From Arthrobacter sp. ISL-5 (lineage in GTDB: Bacteria; Actinomycetota; Actinomycetes; Actinomycetales; Micrococcaceae), in assembly GCF_018613835.1 (NCBI RefSeq), contig NZ_JAGGPM010000017.1, positions 186,655 through 250,654 on the forward strand: a stretch of 64,000 nucleotides of DNA, in the 5' to 3' direction. Both the position numbers and the translations under genes were made by a program. This document shows positions 1 through 10,383 of this stretch, piece by piece. Below the pieces are notes generated by a model that was not told where the DNA came from, ran no database searches, and worked only from the letters and a program-made list of their open reading frames with translations. Position 1 is the stretch's first letter; every line of letters starts with the position of its first letter.

Positions 1-569
1 TGGCAGGCGGCGGACCGCTGGCGGACATCGGCGTGCACGTCCTGGACTACTCGCTGCACCTCCTCGGCGAACCGAAGGTCCTTTCCGTCTCGGCCTCCAC
101 CCACTCCGAGCTGGGCCCCCGCGGCCTCGGCGGCAACGCCCGGTACACCGCCATGAAATCGACCCACAAGTTCGAAGTTGAAGATTTCGCGTCGGCGTTC
201 ATCCGCCTGGAGGGCGGCGGCACGCTGATCCTCGAGGCCGGCTGGGCGGCGTACAGGGAAGAAGACGACCTGATGGACTTCACCGTTTACGGAACCGACG
301 GCGGCGCCGAACTGCGCGCCGTCGGCGCTTCCAACGCCCCCGTTGCGGACCTCCGCATCTTCAAGGAGAAGGACGGCGAAAACGCGGACTACGAAGTGGT
401 GGCCGAACCCGGCCGCGCGCACCAGGCCGTCGTGGAAGACTTTGTTGACGCCGTCCGCGGGGGTGAGACTGTGTGGGGCGCCCACGACGGCTCCGTGGCA
501 CTGAGCCGCGCACTGGTGCTCGATGCCTGCTACAAGTCCGCCGTAGAACAGCGCGAAGTGAGGCTCTGA
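1..569 (+). CDS. Gfo/Idh/MocA-family oxidoreductase, C-terminal part (cut by window start)
   Basis: This is the 3' part of a Gfo/Idh/MocA-type NAD(P)-dependent dehydrogenase. The frame is open from base 3, so the N-terminal Rossmann half lies outside the window. The first readable residues ([15 protein letters not shown]) carry the family's GG-x-DxGxHxxD signature, whose Asp and His normally sit in the substrate pocket of the alpha/beta C-terminal domain. About 188 residues remain. Enzymes of this family act on sugars, inositols and related polyols; the substrate cannot be read here. Its stop is one base from the ATG of a ThuA-domain gene, a pairing typical of sugar catabolic operons. An internal GTG at 33 is not a credible start because the conserved motif begins before it. 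Confidence 0.9.
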   Translation, partial: AGGGPLADIGVHVLDYSLHLLGEPKVLSVSASTHSELGPRGLGGNARYTAMKSTHKFEVEDFASAFIRLEGGGTLILEAGWAAYREEDDLMDFTVYGTDGGAELRAVGASNAPVADLRIFKEKDGENADYEVVAEPGRAHQAVVEDFVDAVRGGETVWGAHDGSVALSRALVLDACYKSAVEQREVRL

Positions 570-570
570 C

Positions 571-1314
571 ATGACTGACAAACTCAACATCCTGGTGTGG
601 AACGAAGGCGTCCATGAGGCCCGCAACCAGCCGGAGACCATGGGGGAGATGTACCCCAAGGGCATTCACGGAGCCATCGCCGACGGGCTGAAGGGCTTCT
701 ACCCGGATTCCGGCATCACCACGGCCACGCTGGCGGACCCCGAGCACGGGCTGTCGGAGGAAACCCTGGCCGCGACGGATGTCCTGCTGTGGTGGGGGCA
801 CGTGGCCCACGCCGAGGTCAGCGACGAAGTGGTCGAGCGTGTGGAGCGGCACGTGCTGGGCGGCATGGGGCTGATCGTCCTTCACTCAGGGCACTTCGCC
901 AAGATTTTCACCAAGCTCCTGGGCACCACCTGCTCGCTCAAGTGGCGCAACGACGGCGAACGCGAACTGGTGTGGACGGTCAAGCCCTCGCACCCGATCG
1001 CCGCCGGCGTGGAAAGCCCCATCGTGATCCCCAAGCAGGAGATGTATGGGGAGCTCTTCGACATCCCCGAACCTGACGACCTCATCTTCATCAGCTCCTT
1101 TGAAGGCGGCGAAGTTTTCCGCTCGGGTGTCACGTTCTCCCGCGGCAAGGGCCGGATCTTCTACTTCAGCCCGGGCGACCAGGAGTATCCCGTCTACCAC
1201 CAGCCCCAGATCCAACAGGTTATCGCCAACGGCGTCGGCTGGGTGGCACAGCCCAAGCAGTTCCGGGAGGCGCCCGGCGTGGCCAACGCCCAGCGGGACT
1301 GGTACCTGGCCTGA
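571..1314 (+). CDS. ThuA domain-containing protein
   Basis: A 247-residue protein of the ThuA (trehalose-utilisation-like, class I glutamine-amidotransferase fold) family. The N-terminus ([12 protein letters not shown]) and the segment [14 protein letters not shown] near residue 70 are typical of the family, as is the later [14 protein letters not shown] stretch. ThuA proteins were linked to trehalose/sucrose use in rhizobia; newer work on some members points to processing of 3-keto-glycosides, and the exact reaction here is unknown. The gene starts one base after the preceding oxidoreductase, so the two are almost certainly co-transcribed and probably act on the same sugar. A strong intrinsic terminator follows at 1357-1399, marking the operon end. 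Confidence 0.88.
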   Translation: MTDKLNILVWNEGVHEARNQPETMGEMYPKGIHGAIADGLKGFYPDSGITTATLADPEHGLSEETLAATDVLLWWGHVAHAEVSDEVVERVERHVLGGMGLIVLHSGHFAKIFTKLLGTTCSLKWRNDGERELVWTVKPSHPIAAGVESPIVIPKQEMYGELFDIPEPDDLIFISSFEGGEVFRSGVTFSRGKGRIFYFSPGDQEYPVYHQPQIQQVIANGVGWVAQPKQFREAPGVANAQRDWYLA

Positions 1315-1318
1315 GCGT

Positions 1319-1348
1319 GCCGCGTAACTGAATGCTGCGTAACTGAAT
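1319..1348. repeat. 15-bp tandem duplication before the terminator
   Basis: Two adjacent 15-bp copies (TGCCGCGTAACTGAA, then TGCTGCGTAACTGAA) differ at one base. They lie just after the ThuA stop codon and before the terminator stem. Probably a slippage duplication with no evident function. Confidence 0.6.
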
Positions 1349-1356
1349 AGCGTTTC

Positions 1357-1399
1357 CGGCGGGCAGGAGTGCAGCGATGCGCTCCTGCCCGCCGACTTT
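1357..1399 (+). terminator. Intrinsic terminator of the oxidoreductase-ThuA operon
   Basis: A perfect 13-bp GC-rich stem (CGGCGGGCAGGAG at 1357-1369 pairing with 1382-1394) with a 12-nt loop is followed by ACTTTTT. This is a textbook rho-independent terminator 42 bases after the ThuA stop. Confidence 0.88.
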
Positions 1400-1437
1400 T
1401 TCCATCGATTTGGCCGCGGCGTGATAGCAATGAAGTG

Positions 1438-1485
1438 ATGAGCCACGTAACCGTGCAACCGCCCGCCGCCCCGGCCGCCGTATGA
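1438..1485 (+). CDS. Candidate 15-codon leader ORF overlapping the MFS start
   Basis: ATG at 1438 opens a 15-residue ORF (MSHVTVQPPAAPAAV) whose TGA at 1483-1485 overlaps the ATG of the MFS gene at 1482 as ATGA. The MFS start has no Shine-Dalgarno sequence of its own and no in-frame alternative upstream before a stop at 1431, so translational coupling to this leader would explain how it is initiated. The leader itself has only a weak ribosome site, and the Pro/Ala-rich peptide resembles nothing I recognise. It is a small-ORF candidate, not an established gene. Confidence 0.35.
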   Translation: MSHVTVQPPAAPAAV

Positions 1486-2675
1486 AGGGCCGCCCGGACT
1501 CCAGGGTCCCTGGCAGCTGGATTCTGCTCGCCTGCATCGGCCTGATCGCCCTGAACATGCGGGGTCCGTTCGTGGCGGTAGCTCCCGTGGCGGGGGCCAT
1601 GCAGCAGGACCTGGGGTTTTCGCCGGTGGAGCTGGGCCTGCTGACGGGAATTCCGGTGCTGTGCTTCTCCCTGGCCGCGCCCCTCGCCTCACTCGCCGGC
1701 CGCCGGCTGGGAGCGGAAGTGGCCATCACTCTGACCCTCCTGGGCGTCCTTGCCGGCGTCGTGGTCCGGTCCGCCGGGGGCGGCGCGCTGGTGATGATCG
1801 GCACGGTCATCCTGGGCCTGGCCATCACCATCGGAAACATCGCCGTGCCGCTGATCATCCGCCGGGACTTTTCCCCGCGCCGCCAGGGCACCGCGATGGG
1901 CATGTATACGGCTGCCCTGAATATCGGCTCGTTCGTCACGTCCGTGGTCACCGCACCCCTGGCCGAGGTTGCCGGCTGGCGTCCCGCCCTCGCGGCCAGC
2001 GCTGCCTTCGCCGTCGCTGCCATCGGCTTCTGGGTGATCGCGGCGGGCCGCGGTGCCTTCATCCCGGCACCGGACGACGGCTCGGGCGGCCCTCCGGCCG
2101 CAGGCCGCCCCGCCTCGCGCTGGATCACCGTGGGGCTGACCGCTGGCTTCGCCGGGCAGGCCGTCTCCTATTACGGAGTCACTGCCTGGCTTCCCACCCT
2201 GCTGGCGGACGAACTGGGGATGGCTCCCGCCGCCGCCGGAGCGGGATCGTCCCTCTTCCAGATCCTCGCCATTGCGGGCGGCATGGGCGTTCCGCTGGTG
2301 GCCAGGTTCGCCAGTACGACGGCGGTGGCGCTCGCCCTGGGAGCCATGTGGCTGACCGTGCCGCTGGGCCTGCTGTTCGCTCCCCAGCTGTGGTGGCTGT
2401 GGTCCTCCTTCGGCGGCATCGCCCAGGGCGGCGGCATCACCCTGATCTTCATCGCCATCATCAAGCTGGCGCGCGACCAGGCCTCGGCGGGGCGGATGTC
2501 GGCCATAGTCCAGGGGACGGGGTACTGCTTCGGCGCCGTGGCGCCCACGCTGCTGGGGTACGTGCAGGGTGCATCCGGTTCCTGGGACGTCCCGCTGCTG
2601 ATTATCCTGGGCTCCGTGCTCCTGTTCATCCTCGGAACCACGCTGTCCGTGCGGACGGTGCCGAAGCAGCGCTAA
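1482..2675 (+). CDS. MFS transporter, CynX/NimT-like
   Basis: A 397-residue hydrophobic protein with the 12-helix pattern of the major facilitator superfamily. The first helix region (LNMRGPFVAVAPV) and the tenor of the N-terminal half match the CynX/NimT branch (cyanate, 2-nitroimidazole and related small-anion or drug transport), though substrate is not deducible from sequence. ATG at 1482 is the only usable start in frame (an in-frame stop lies at 1431). It lacks a ribosome binding site and overlaps the stop of a 15-codon ORF, which suggests coupled or leaderless translation. The gene is transcribed alone: a terminator precedes it, and a long palindrome follows at 2743-2806 before the convergent aceB. 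Confidence 0.85.
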   Translation: MKGRPDSRVPGSWILLACIGLIALNMRGPFVAVAPVAGAMQQDLGFSPVELGLLTGIPVLCFSLAAPLASLAGRRLGAEVAITLTLLGVLAGVVVRSAGGGALVMIGTVILGLAITIGNIAVPLIIRRDFSPRRQGTAMGMYTAALNIGSFVTSVVTAPLAEVAGWRPALAASAAFAVAAIGFWVIAAGRGAFIPAPDDGSGGPPAAGRPASRWITVGLTAGFAGQAVSYYGVTAWLPTLLADELGMAPAAAGAGSSLFQILAIAGGMGVPLVARFASTTAVALALGAMWLTVPLGLLFAPQLWWLWSSFGGIAQGGGITLIFIAIIKLARDQASAGRMSAIVQGTGYCFGAVAPTLLGYVQGASGSWDVPLLIILGSVLLFILGTTLSVRTVPKQR

Positions 2676-2742
2676 GGCAAGCGCCGCCGTCGTACGTCTT
2701 TCAAACGCCAAGCGCGAACGAACACTTAAGCCCCCGCACAAC

Positions 2743-2806
2743 AGCGCGAACCGGCAGCTAATGCCCTCAAACCTTGGGTTTGCGGTAATTAGCTGCCAGT
2801 TCGCGC
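2743..2806. repeat. Long intergenic palindrome, family B copy 1
   Basis: A 31-base arm starting AGCGCGAACCGGCAGCTAAT is followed almost at once by its near-complement ending CAGTTCGCGCT. The arm pair has a few mismatches and a 2-base centre. The same core (GCGCGAAC-GGCAG-TAA-GCCC) recurs at 35568-35632 and 40018-40080. It sits between the convergent MFS and aceB genes, where a strong hairpin could serve as a bidirectional terminator. Confidence 0.8.
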
Positions 2807-2893
2807 TATGAAGAGGTGGGTTCCGTTGCCGGGCTGCCTCCCCGGATTTCGGGGTTGCTGTTGCGAAGGCGCGGCAGCCCGGCTGACGGAAAT

Positions 2894-4564
<1,671 letters not shown>

Positions 4565-4597
4565 GGGAATTCTCCTTGAAAGGTTCCCAACTGAGTC

Positions 4598-4639
4598 GCA
4601 GTAGGTGTCGTTTTGAGCCTCCAAAACGACACCTACTGC
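4598..4639. repeat. Perfect 18-bp hairpin between aceA and aceB
   Basis: The arm GCAGTAGGTGTCGTTTTG (4598-4615) is perfectly complementary to 4622-4639, with a 6-nt loop. It lies between the aceA stop (4658) and the aceB start (4564) in the transcript. There is no clean U-tract on the minus strand, so it may be an RNA-stabilising or partial-termination element that sets the aceA:aceB ratio rather than a full terminator. Confidence 0.85.
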
Positions 4640-4657
4640 TATCTAGTTGGGGAAGTG

Positions 4658-5989
4658 TTAGTGGAACTGGCCTTCTTCGGTGGATCCCACCAGGGCCAGG
4701 GTGGATGCGTTCGGGTTGAGCGCAGTGGCGATGTCGTCGAAGTAGCCGGTGCCGACTTCGCGCTGGTGCTTGGTCGCGGTGTAGCCGCGGGACTCGGAGG
4801 CGAATTCCTTCTCCTGCAGCTCGACGTAGGCGCTCATGCCTTCACGGGCGTAGCCGTGGGCGAGGTCGAACATCGAGTAGTTCAGGGCGTGGAAGCCGGC
4901 CAGGGTGATGAACTGGAACGTGAAGCCCATGGCGCCGAGTTCACGCTGGAACTTGGCGATGGTGGCGTCGTCCAGGTGCTTGCGCCAGTTGAACGACGGC
5001 GAGCAGTTGTAGGAGAGCATCTGGTCCGGGAACTCGGCCTTGACGGACTCGGCGAATTTGCGGGCCAGTTCGAGGTCCGGGGTGCCCGTTTCCATCCAGA
5101 TGAGGTCGGAGTACGGGGCGTAGGCCTTGGCGCGGGCGATGCAGGGTTCGATGCCGTTGCGGACCTTGTAGAAGCCTTCCGCGGTGCGGACCGGCTGTCC
5201 GCCTTCGCGGAGGATGAATTCCTGGTCGCGCTCGTCGACGTCGGAGGTGATCAGGGTTGCCGCCTCGGCGTCAGTGCGGGCGATGACCACCGACGGGGTG
5301 CCGGCAACGTCGGCGGCCAGGCGGGCGGCGTTCAGGGTCCGGACGTGCTGCTGGGTGGGGATCAGGACCTTGCCGCCGAGGTGGCCGCACTTCTTCTCCG
5401 AGGCGAGCTGGTCCTCCCAGTGAACGCCCGACGCGCCAGCCTGGATCATGGACTTCATCAGCTCGTAGGCGTTGAGCGGGCCGCCGAAGCCTGCCTCGGC
5501 GTCGGCAACGATCGGCACCAGCCAGTCCTCGACCGTCTGGATGCCCTCGGAGAATTCGATCTGGTCTGCGCGGAGCAGGGCGTTGTTGATGCGGCGGACC
5601 ACCGTGGGAACCGAGTTGGCCGGGTAGAGCGACTGGTCCGGGTATGTGTGGCCGGAGTTGTTGGCGTCGGCAGCCACCTGCCAGCCGGAGAGGTAGATGG
5701 CGCGGAGACCGGCCTTGACCTGCTGCACGGCCTGGTTGCCGGTGAGGGCGCCCAGGGCGTTGGTGTACTTGCCTTCCTTGTGCTCCTCGGTCAGCTGCTT
5801 CCACAGCTTTTCGGAGCCGCGGCGGGCCAGCGTGTGTTCTTCGGAGACGCGGCCGCGGAGGCGGACGACGTCCGAAGCTTTGTAATCACGGGTCACACCT
5901 TCCCAGCGCGGGTTGGCGGCCCACTCGAGCTCCAGTGCGGCGGCCTGCTGTTCGGGCGTCTGCTGGGTGGGCTCAAATGCTGCAGTCAT
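4658..5989 (-). CDS. aceA: Isocitrate lyase
   Basis: Isocitrate lyase splits isocitrate into glyoxylate and succinate, the first step of the glyoxylate shunt. The protein is 443 residues, as expected for the bacterial enzyme. The catalytic signature [10 protein letters not shown] places the active-site cysteine at residue 201, and the [10 protein letters not shown] segment near 101-110 is typical. The start [10 protein letters not shown] is supported by AAGGAG about 8 bases upstream. aceB follows on the same strand after a hairpin. The divergent regulator gene at 6170 leaves a 180-bp shared promoter region. The enzyme is needed for growth on acetate, fatty acids and other C2 sources. Confidence 0.97.
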   Translation of the reverse strand: MTAAFEPTQQTPEQQAAALELEWAANPRWEGVTRDYKASDVVRLRGRVSEEHTLARRGSEKLWKQLTEEHKEGKYTNALGALTGNQAVQQVKAGLRAIYLSGWQVAADANNSGHTYPDQSLYPANSVPTVVRRINNALLRADQIEFSEGIQTVEDWLVPIVADAEAGFGGPLNAYELMKSMIQAGASGVHWEDQLASEKKCGHLGGKVLIPTQQHVRTLNAARLAADVAGTPSVVIARTDAEAATLITSDVDERDQEFILREGGQPVRTAEGFYKVRNGIEPCIARAKAYAPYSDLIWMETGTPDLELARKFAESVKAEFPDQMLSYNCSPSFNWRKHLDDATIAKFQRELGAMGFTFQFITLAGFHALNYSMFDLAHGYAREGMSAYVELQEKEFASESRGYTATKHQREVGTGYFDDIATALNPNASTLALVGSTEEGQFH

Positions 5990-6137
5990 CTTTGTCTCCT
6001 TGTTTGTGCTCCGGGTTGTCCGGGCCGGCCGTCCCTGCTTCCTTGCAGATCCGGCCGGCGGATCCCGGTGCGGTGTTTCTTTCCGTGTGTTCTACTTTTC
6101 TGCACTTTCAAGAGGGTTACTAGATGAAAACCATGGA

Positions 6138-6153
6138 AAGAAATGCGTTTCTT
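6138..6153. promoter_or_regulatory. Candidate operator for the ScfR/RamB-like regulator
   Basis: The sequence AAGAAATGCGTTTCTT forms an inverted repeat with 6-bp arms (AAGAAA/TTTCTT) and a 4-bp centre. It lies 17 bases before the regulator's start, inside the aceA-regulator divergent region. Its position fits autoregulation and/or control of aceA, but it does not closely match the RamB box known from Corynebacterium, so the assignment is tentative. Confidence 0.4.
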
Positions 6154-6169
6154 CGCGTATGCTCAATAA

Positions 6170-7657
6170 ATGTCGCCTACAAGCTGGAACCGCAAAGCCG
6201 CCACCCTGCCGTCGTCCCCTGCCACCCCGGAACTGGATGTCATCAGCCTGGGACGCCGCGTCCGCCACCTGCGCAAAGCGGCTGGCATGACACTCGATGA
6301 CCTGAGTGCCGCCGTCGGGACCGCACCAAGCCAGCTGAGCCTGATCGAGAACGGGAAGCGGGAGCCCAAACTGGGGCTCCTGCAGCAGCTGGCGGCCGGG
6401 CTGAATGTCACCATTGACCAGTTGCTCGGGGCCGAGCCACCAAACCGCCGTGCGGCGCTGGAGATCGAGCTGGAACGGTACCAGCGCAGTCCCATCTACG
6501 AGTCCCTGAACCTGCCGAAAATCCGCATCAGTTCGCGGCTCCCGATGGATGTTTTGGAGTCCATGGTGGGCCTGCAGCACGAGCTGGAGCGCAAACTCAA
6601 TGAGCAGGTGGCGACGCCCGAAGAAGCCCGCCGCGCCAACGCTGAACTGCGGGCCATGATGCGCGAGCGGAACAACTACTTCCCGGAGTACGAGGCCGAG
6701 GCGCAGAAGGTCCTGGCCTCGGTGGGACACACCAGCGGTCCGCTGTCCCACCACGTCATCGCGGACATCGCGGCGCATCTCGGGTTCAGCCTTCACCACG
6801 TGGGTGACCTGCCGCATTCCACCCGTTCCGTGACGGATCTCAAGAACCACCGAATTTACCTGACGCAGAACCAGCGCTCGGACCACGACCCCCGTTCGGT
6901 ACTCCTGCAGGCGCTGGGCCACTACGTCCTGGGCCACCAGACCCCCAACAACTACGGGGATTTCCTGATGCAGCGCGTCGCTACCAACTATTTCGCGGCA
7001 GCGCTGATGCTCCCGGAGCAGGCCACCGTGGATTTCCTTCAGAAGGCCAAGCAAGCCAAGGAAATCGCCGTGGAGGACGTCCGGGACGCCTTCGCCGTGT
7101 CCTATGAAACGGCCGCCCACCGGTTCACCAACCTGGCCACCCAGCACCTGGACATCCGCACCCACTTCCAGAAGACCCATAAGAGCGGCATCATATACAA
7201 GGCCTACGAGAACGACGGCGTGACGTTTCCGCAGGACCACACCGGCGCCATCGAGGGTCAGCCGTCGTGCAAATACTGGACCAGCCGCATGGTGTTCGAC
7301 GTGGCGGACAAGTTCAGTGCGTACAACCAGTACACGGACACCCCGGCGGGGACGTACTGGTGCACGGCCCGGACCGAGCGCTCCGCCAACGGCGAGTTTT
7401 CCTTGTCCGTGGGCGTGCCGTACGCGCAGGTGAAATGGTTCCGCGGCCGCGACACCACCGAGCGGTCCAAGTCCACGTGCCCGGATGAGAACTGCTGCAG
7501 GCGGCCTCCGGCCTCGCTGACGTCGGAATGGGCGGGCAACGCCTGGCCGTCCGCGCGGGCGCACTCGCACCTGCTCGCGGCCATGCCCCCGGGCGCCTTC
7601 CCCGGCGTGGACGAGACCGAGGTGTACACGTTCCTGCAGGCGCACTCGGGGAGCTAG
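6170..7657 (+). CDS. ScfR/RamB-type acetate-metabolism regulator (XRE HTH plus IrrE-like domain)
   Basis: A 495-residue regulator. Residues about 22-80 form an XRE helix-turn-helix (LGRRVRHLRKAAGMTLDDLS, then APSQLSLIENGKREP). The middle is an ImmA/IrrE-like domain in which the usual HExxH is replaced by GHYVLGH, so peptidase activity is unlikely. The C-terminus resembles the short-chain fatty-acyl regulator domain with CPDENCCRR. RamB of Corynebacterium glutamicum has this architecture and controls aceA, aceB and acetate activation genes. Its divergent placement next to aceA strongly suggests the same role here. No good ribosome site precedes ATG 6170, so the mRNA may be leaderless. Confidence 0.9.
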   Translation: MSPTSWNRKAATLPSSPATPELDVISLGRRVRHLRKAAGMTLDDLSAAVGTAPSQLSLIENGKREPKLGLLQQLAAGLNVTIDQLLGAEPPNRRAALEIELERYQRSPIYESLNLPKIRISSRLPMDVLESMVGLQHELERKLNEQVATPEEARRANAELRAMMRERNNYFPEYEAEAQKVLASVGHTSGPLSHHVIADIAAHLGFSLHHVGDLPHSTRSVTDLKNHRIYLTQNQRSDHDPRSVLLQALGHYVLGHQTPNNYGDFLMQRVATNYFAAALMLPEQATVDFLQKAKQAKEIAVEDVRDAFAVSYETAAHRFTNLATQHLDIRTHFQKTHKSGIIYKAYENDGVTFPQDHTGAIEGQPSCKYWTSRMVFDVADKFSAYNQYTDTPAGTYWCTARTERSANGEFSLSVGVPYAQVKWFRGRDTTERSKSTCPDENCCRRPPASLTSEWAGNAWPSARAHSHLLAAMPPGAFPGVDETEVYTFLQAHSGS

Positions 7658-7689
7658 GGAGCGCCGCCCCCGGAGATGCCAGAACCCGC

Positions 7690-7807
7690 GACGCTCTCTC
7701 AGTTCCTGCGGGTTTTTCCGCGACGCTCTCTCAGTTCCTGCGGGTTTTTCCGCGACGCTCTCTCAGTTCCTGCGGGTTTTTCCGCGACGCTCTCTCACTT
7801 CATGGGG
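7690..7807. repeat. 32-bp tandem repeat array, family A copy 1
   Basis: Three identical 32-bp units beginning GACGCTCTCTCAGTTCCTGC start at 7690, 7722 and 7754, and a diverged fourth runs from 7786. Each unit holds a small GCGG/CCGC hairpin around TTTTT. Related arrays occur at 10190-10283 (inverted) and 39651-39872. There are no spacers between the units, so this is not a CRISPR. It lies between the ScfR-like regulator and poxB. Confidence 0.9.
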
Positions 7808-7934
7808 CGTCCGGGCGCCGGCCCCCGCGGCCGTGCGCCGCCGTCGTCCGTTAAAAACCTGGGAACCGCCCCAAGGCGGGGCGGACTATATTGGCCCTGT
7901 CAGCACATCAATCCGATCGCGGGAGCGTGCACCC

Positions 7935-9683
7935 ATGGCCAAGGAACTTGCAACCCAGCTCATCGAACAACTGCAGGCTGCCGGCGTGCAGCGAATTTAC
8001 GGGATCGTGGGGGACAGCCTCAACCCGATCGTCGATGCCGTCCGCCAGACCGGCGGCTCCCAGCAGGGCGGAATCGACTGGATTCATGTAAGGCATGAAG
8101 AGGCGGCCGCCTTCGCCGCCGCGGCTGAAGCCCAGCTGACCGGCCGGCTCGCTGTGTGCGCCGGCTCGTGCGGCCCCGGGAACCTGCACCTGATCAACGG
8201 GCTCTACGACGCCAACCGGTCCGGGGCACCTGTTCTGGCCATTGCCTCGCACATTCCCAGCAAACAGATCGGCAGCGGATTCTTCCAGGAAACCCACCCA
8301 GACCGGATCTTCAACGAATGCTCGGTGTACTCGGAACTGGTCAGCACGGCAGAACAAGCGCCTCGTGTGATGCACAGCGCGATCCAGCACGCCGTCGCAT
8401 TAGGGGGCGTCGCCGTCGTCACCCTTCCGGGCGACATCGCCGGGCTTGACGCAACAGCTGACACGCCGCTTCCCGCGGCGTTCGTTCCCGCAGCAATGGT
8501 GCCGGCGCCGGAGAGCGTCCAGGCGTTCGCCGATGCGATCAACTCGGCGGAGAAAGTGGCCATCTTCGCAGGTGCCGGCGTGCAGGGCGCCCACGATGAG
8601 GTGATTGCCCTGGCCGAGCTGGTCCGGGCACCGATCGGCCACTCGCTCCGCGGCAAAGACTTCATGCAGTACGACAACCCGTACGACATCGGCATGACGG
8701 GCCTGCTGGGCTACGGTGCTGCCGCTGAGGGTATCGAGGACGCGGACCTGCTGATCCTGCTCGGCACCGATTTTCCGTATGACCAGTTCCTTCCAGGCAC
8801 GCGCACGGCCCAGGTGGACCGCGCCGCCCACAAGCTGGGGAGGCGGACCGACGTCGACATCGCCGTCCATGGCGACGTGCTGCCCACACTTGCCGCACTG
8901 ATGCCCCTGCTCACGCCGAAAAAGAGCCGCCGCTTCCTCGACCAGATGCTCAAGAAGCACGACCGGCTCATGAACAAGGCCGTGGGCGCCTACACCCGCA
9001 AAGTGGAAAAGAAGCAGCCCATCCACCCGGAGTACGCCGCCTCGCTGCTGGACCAGGTGGCCGCCGAGGACGCCATCTTCACCGCGGACACCGGGATGTG
9101 CAACGTCTGGACTGCGCGGTACATCAACCCGCTGGGCACCCGCCGGCTGATCGGATCGTTCCTGCACGGCTCCATGGCCAATGCTCTCCCGCACGCAATC
9201 GGCGCGCAGCTGGCCTATCCCGGGCGCCAGGTGGTTTCGGTCTCGGGCGACGGCGGACTGTCAATGCTGCTCGGCGAGCTCATCACGGTCGCCGCCTACC
9301 GCCTGCCGGTGAACGTGGTGGTGTTCAACAACTCCACCCTGGGCATGGTCAAGCTTGAGATGCTGGTGGACGGGCTGCCTGACTTCGGCGTCGACGTGCC
9401 GGACGCCAACTATGCGGCCGTGGCCCAGGCTCTTGGGTTCCATTCGGTCCGCGTCACGGATCCGGCCCGTATCGAGGAGGCCTACCGCGAGGCGTTCGCC
9501 CATCCGGGACCGTCGCTGGTGGAACTCATCACGGATCCCAAAGCGCTCTCGATTCCGCCGAAGATCAAGGGGGCGCAGGTCCTGGGCTTCGCCACGGCGA
9601 TGTCCAAGGTGGTCCTGAACCGCGGCGCCGGCGAGGCCGTCAGCATGGCCCGGAGCAACTTGCGCAACATCCCCCGGCGCTAG
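7935..9683 (+). CDS. poxB: Pyruvate dehydrogenase (quinone) / pyruvate oxidase
   Basis: A ThDP- and FAD-dependent peripheral membrane enzyme that decarboxylates pyruvate to acetate and CO2 and passes the electrons to the quinone pool. The protein is 582 residues from ATG 7935 (MAKELATQL); GGGAG lies about 11 bases upstream, and earlier codons read into an intergenic hairpin. The N-terminal Pyr domain has GIVGDSLNP and the conserved glutamate in HVRHEEAAAFAA. The C-terminal ThDP-binding motif starts at SGDGGLSMLLGE and ends VVVFNN. The C-terminus lacks an obvious long amphipathic extension. The acetate it makes could be recovered through the nearby glyoxylate-shunt genes. Confidence 0.93.
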   Translation: MAKELATQLIEQLQAAGVQRIYGIVGDSLNPIVDAVRQTGGSQQGGIDWIHVRHEEAAAFAAAAEAQLTGRLAVCAGSCGPGNLHLINGLYDANRSGAPVLAIASHIPSKQIGSGFFQETHPDRIFNECSVYSELVSTAEQAPRVMHSAIQHAVALGGVAVVTLPGDIAGLDATADTPLPAAFVPAAMVPAPESVQAFADAINSAEKVAIFAGAGVQGAHDEVIALAELVRAPIGHSLRGKDFMQYDNPYDIGMTGLLGYGAAAEGIEDADLLILLGTDFPYDQFLPGTRTAQVDRAAHKLGRRTDVDIAVHGDVLPTLAALMPLLTPKKSRRFLDQMLKKHDRLMNKAVGAYTRKVEKKQPIHPEYAASLLDQVAAEDAIFTADTGMCNVWTARYINPLGTRRLIGSFLHGSMANALPHAIGAQLAYPGRQVVSVSGDGGLSMLLGELITVAAYRLPVNVVVFNNSTLGMVKLEMLVDGLPDFGVDVPDANYAAVAQALGFHSVRVTDPARIEEAYREAFAHPGPSLVELITDPKALSIPPKIKGAQVLGFATAMSKVVLNRGAGEAVSMARSNLRNIPRR

Positions 9684-9747
9684 TTTCAGGAACAGACGAC
9701 GACGGCGCTGCCGCCCGGTTTGGTGGCGCTGATCGGGCCGGGGCGTT

Positions 9748-10107
9748 TTACTTTACGCCGTGCCTCTCGGCCGCCAGCCTTGCCGCCACCTTGCCGATGA
9801 GTTCGTAGGGAACGGGCTTCCCCAAGGGAAACTTCAGCGTGCCCTTGGCGGCCAGGTACGGTGCGATCTCCCGTTCGAACGCTTCATCTCCGTGGGGAAC
9901 CGGGTAGACGGAGACGTGGTGTTTCCAGGCGGCGAAATACACCACGTAGCGCCCGTTTAGTGTGATGGTGGGGATGCCGTAGCTGATCATCTCACCGGCG
10001 CCGGGCACCGCCGTATGGGCATGGGCGCGGATCGCCTGAAGGATCGGCTGCACCTCGTCGGGCTGCGACGCGATGTACTCGTCTACGGTCGTGAACTGCT
10101 GCGCCAT
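9748..10107 (-). CDS. DUF1801 domain protein (YdhG-like)
   Basis: A 119-residue protein of the DUF1801 family, recognised by the N-terminal TVDEYIASQPDEVQPIL pattern and the central GIPTITLNGRYVVYFAAWKHHVSVYP block. Family members include the iron-chaperone-like Fra/YdhG proteins of Bacillus, but no biochemical role can be read here. A strong GGAGGAG site precedes ATG 10107. It is convergent with poxB and stands alone. Confidence 0.85.
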   Translation of the reverse strand: MAQQFTTVDEYIASQPDEVQPILQAIRAHAHTAVPGAGEMISYGIPTITLNGRYVVYFAAWKHHVSVYPVPHGDEAFEREIAPYLAAKGTLKFPLGKPVPYELIGKVAARLAAERHGVK

Positions 10108-10189
10108 CGATCGCTCCTCCGGAACCGGGTCCCGCTGGCAGCAGATTTGCTCCGCTTCCGGTGTGTCTCGAGGATACGCCGGCGGCGCA

Positions 10190-10283
10190 ACGCCAGAGAG
10201 AGCGTTGACCCGGAACGTGCAGGAAGTGAGCGAGCGTTAGCGAAAACGTTGCGAATAGTGAGAGAGCGTCGGAGCGCGAGACC
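10190..10283. repeat. Family A repeats, inverted and diverged
   Basis: Two to three diverged units in the opposite orientation to 7690-7807, recognisable by GCAGGAAGTGAGCGAGCG and AGTGAGAGAGCGTC. They occupy most of the 276-bp gap between the DUF1801 gene and the serpin gene. Confidence 0.7.
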
Positions 10284-10383
10284 GAAACGACAACAAACCG
10301 TGACCGGACAGGCATCGATACTGTCAGACCCTGCTGGTTGACTGTGGATAGGCGGTTTTCCGCGGTTTGTCTGAGGGGCGGCA

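Noticed and set aside
7690..7807. Direct 32-bp repeats that could be taken for a CRISPR array
   Set aside because: The units are immediately adjacent without spacers, and no cas gene is in the window.
7676..8098. Small ORFs across the 32-bp repeats
   Set aside because: They merely translate the repeat units and then run out of frame into poxB.
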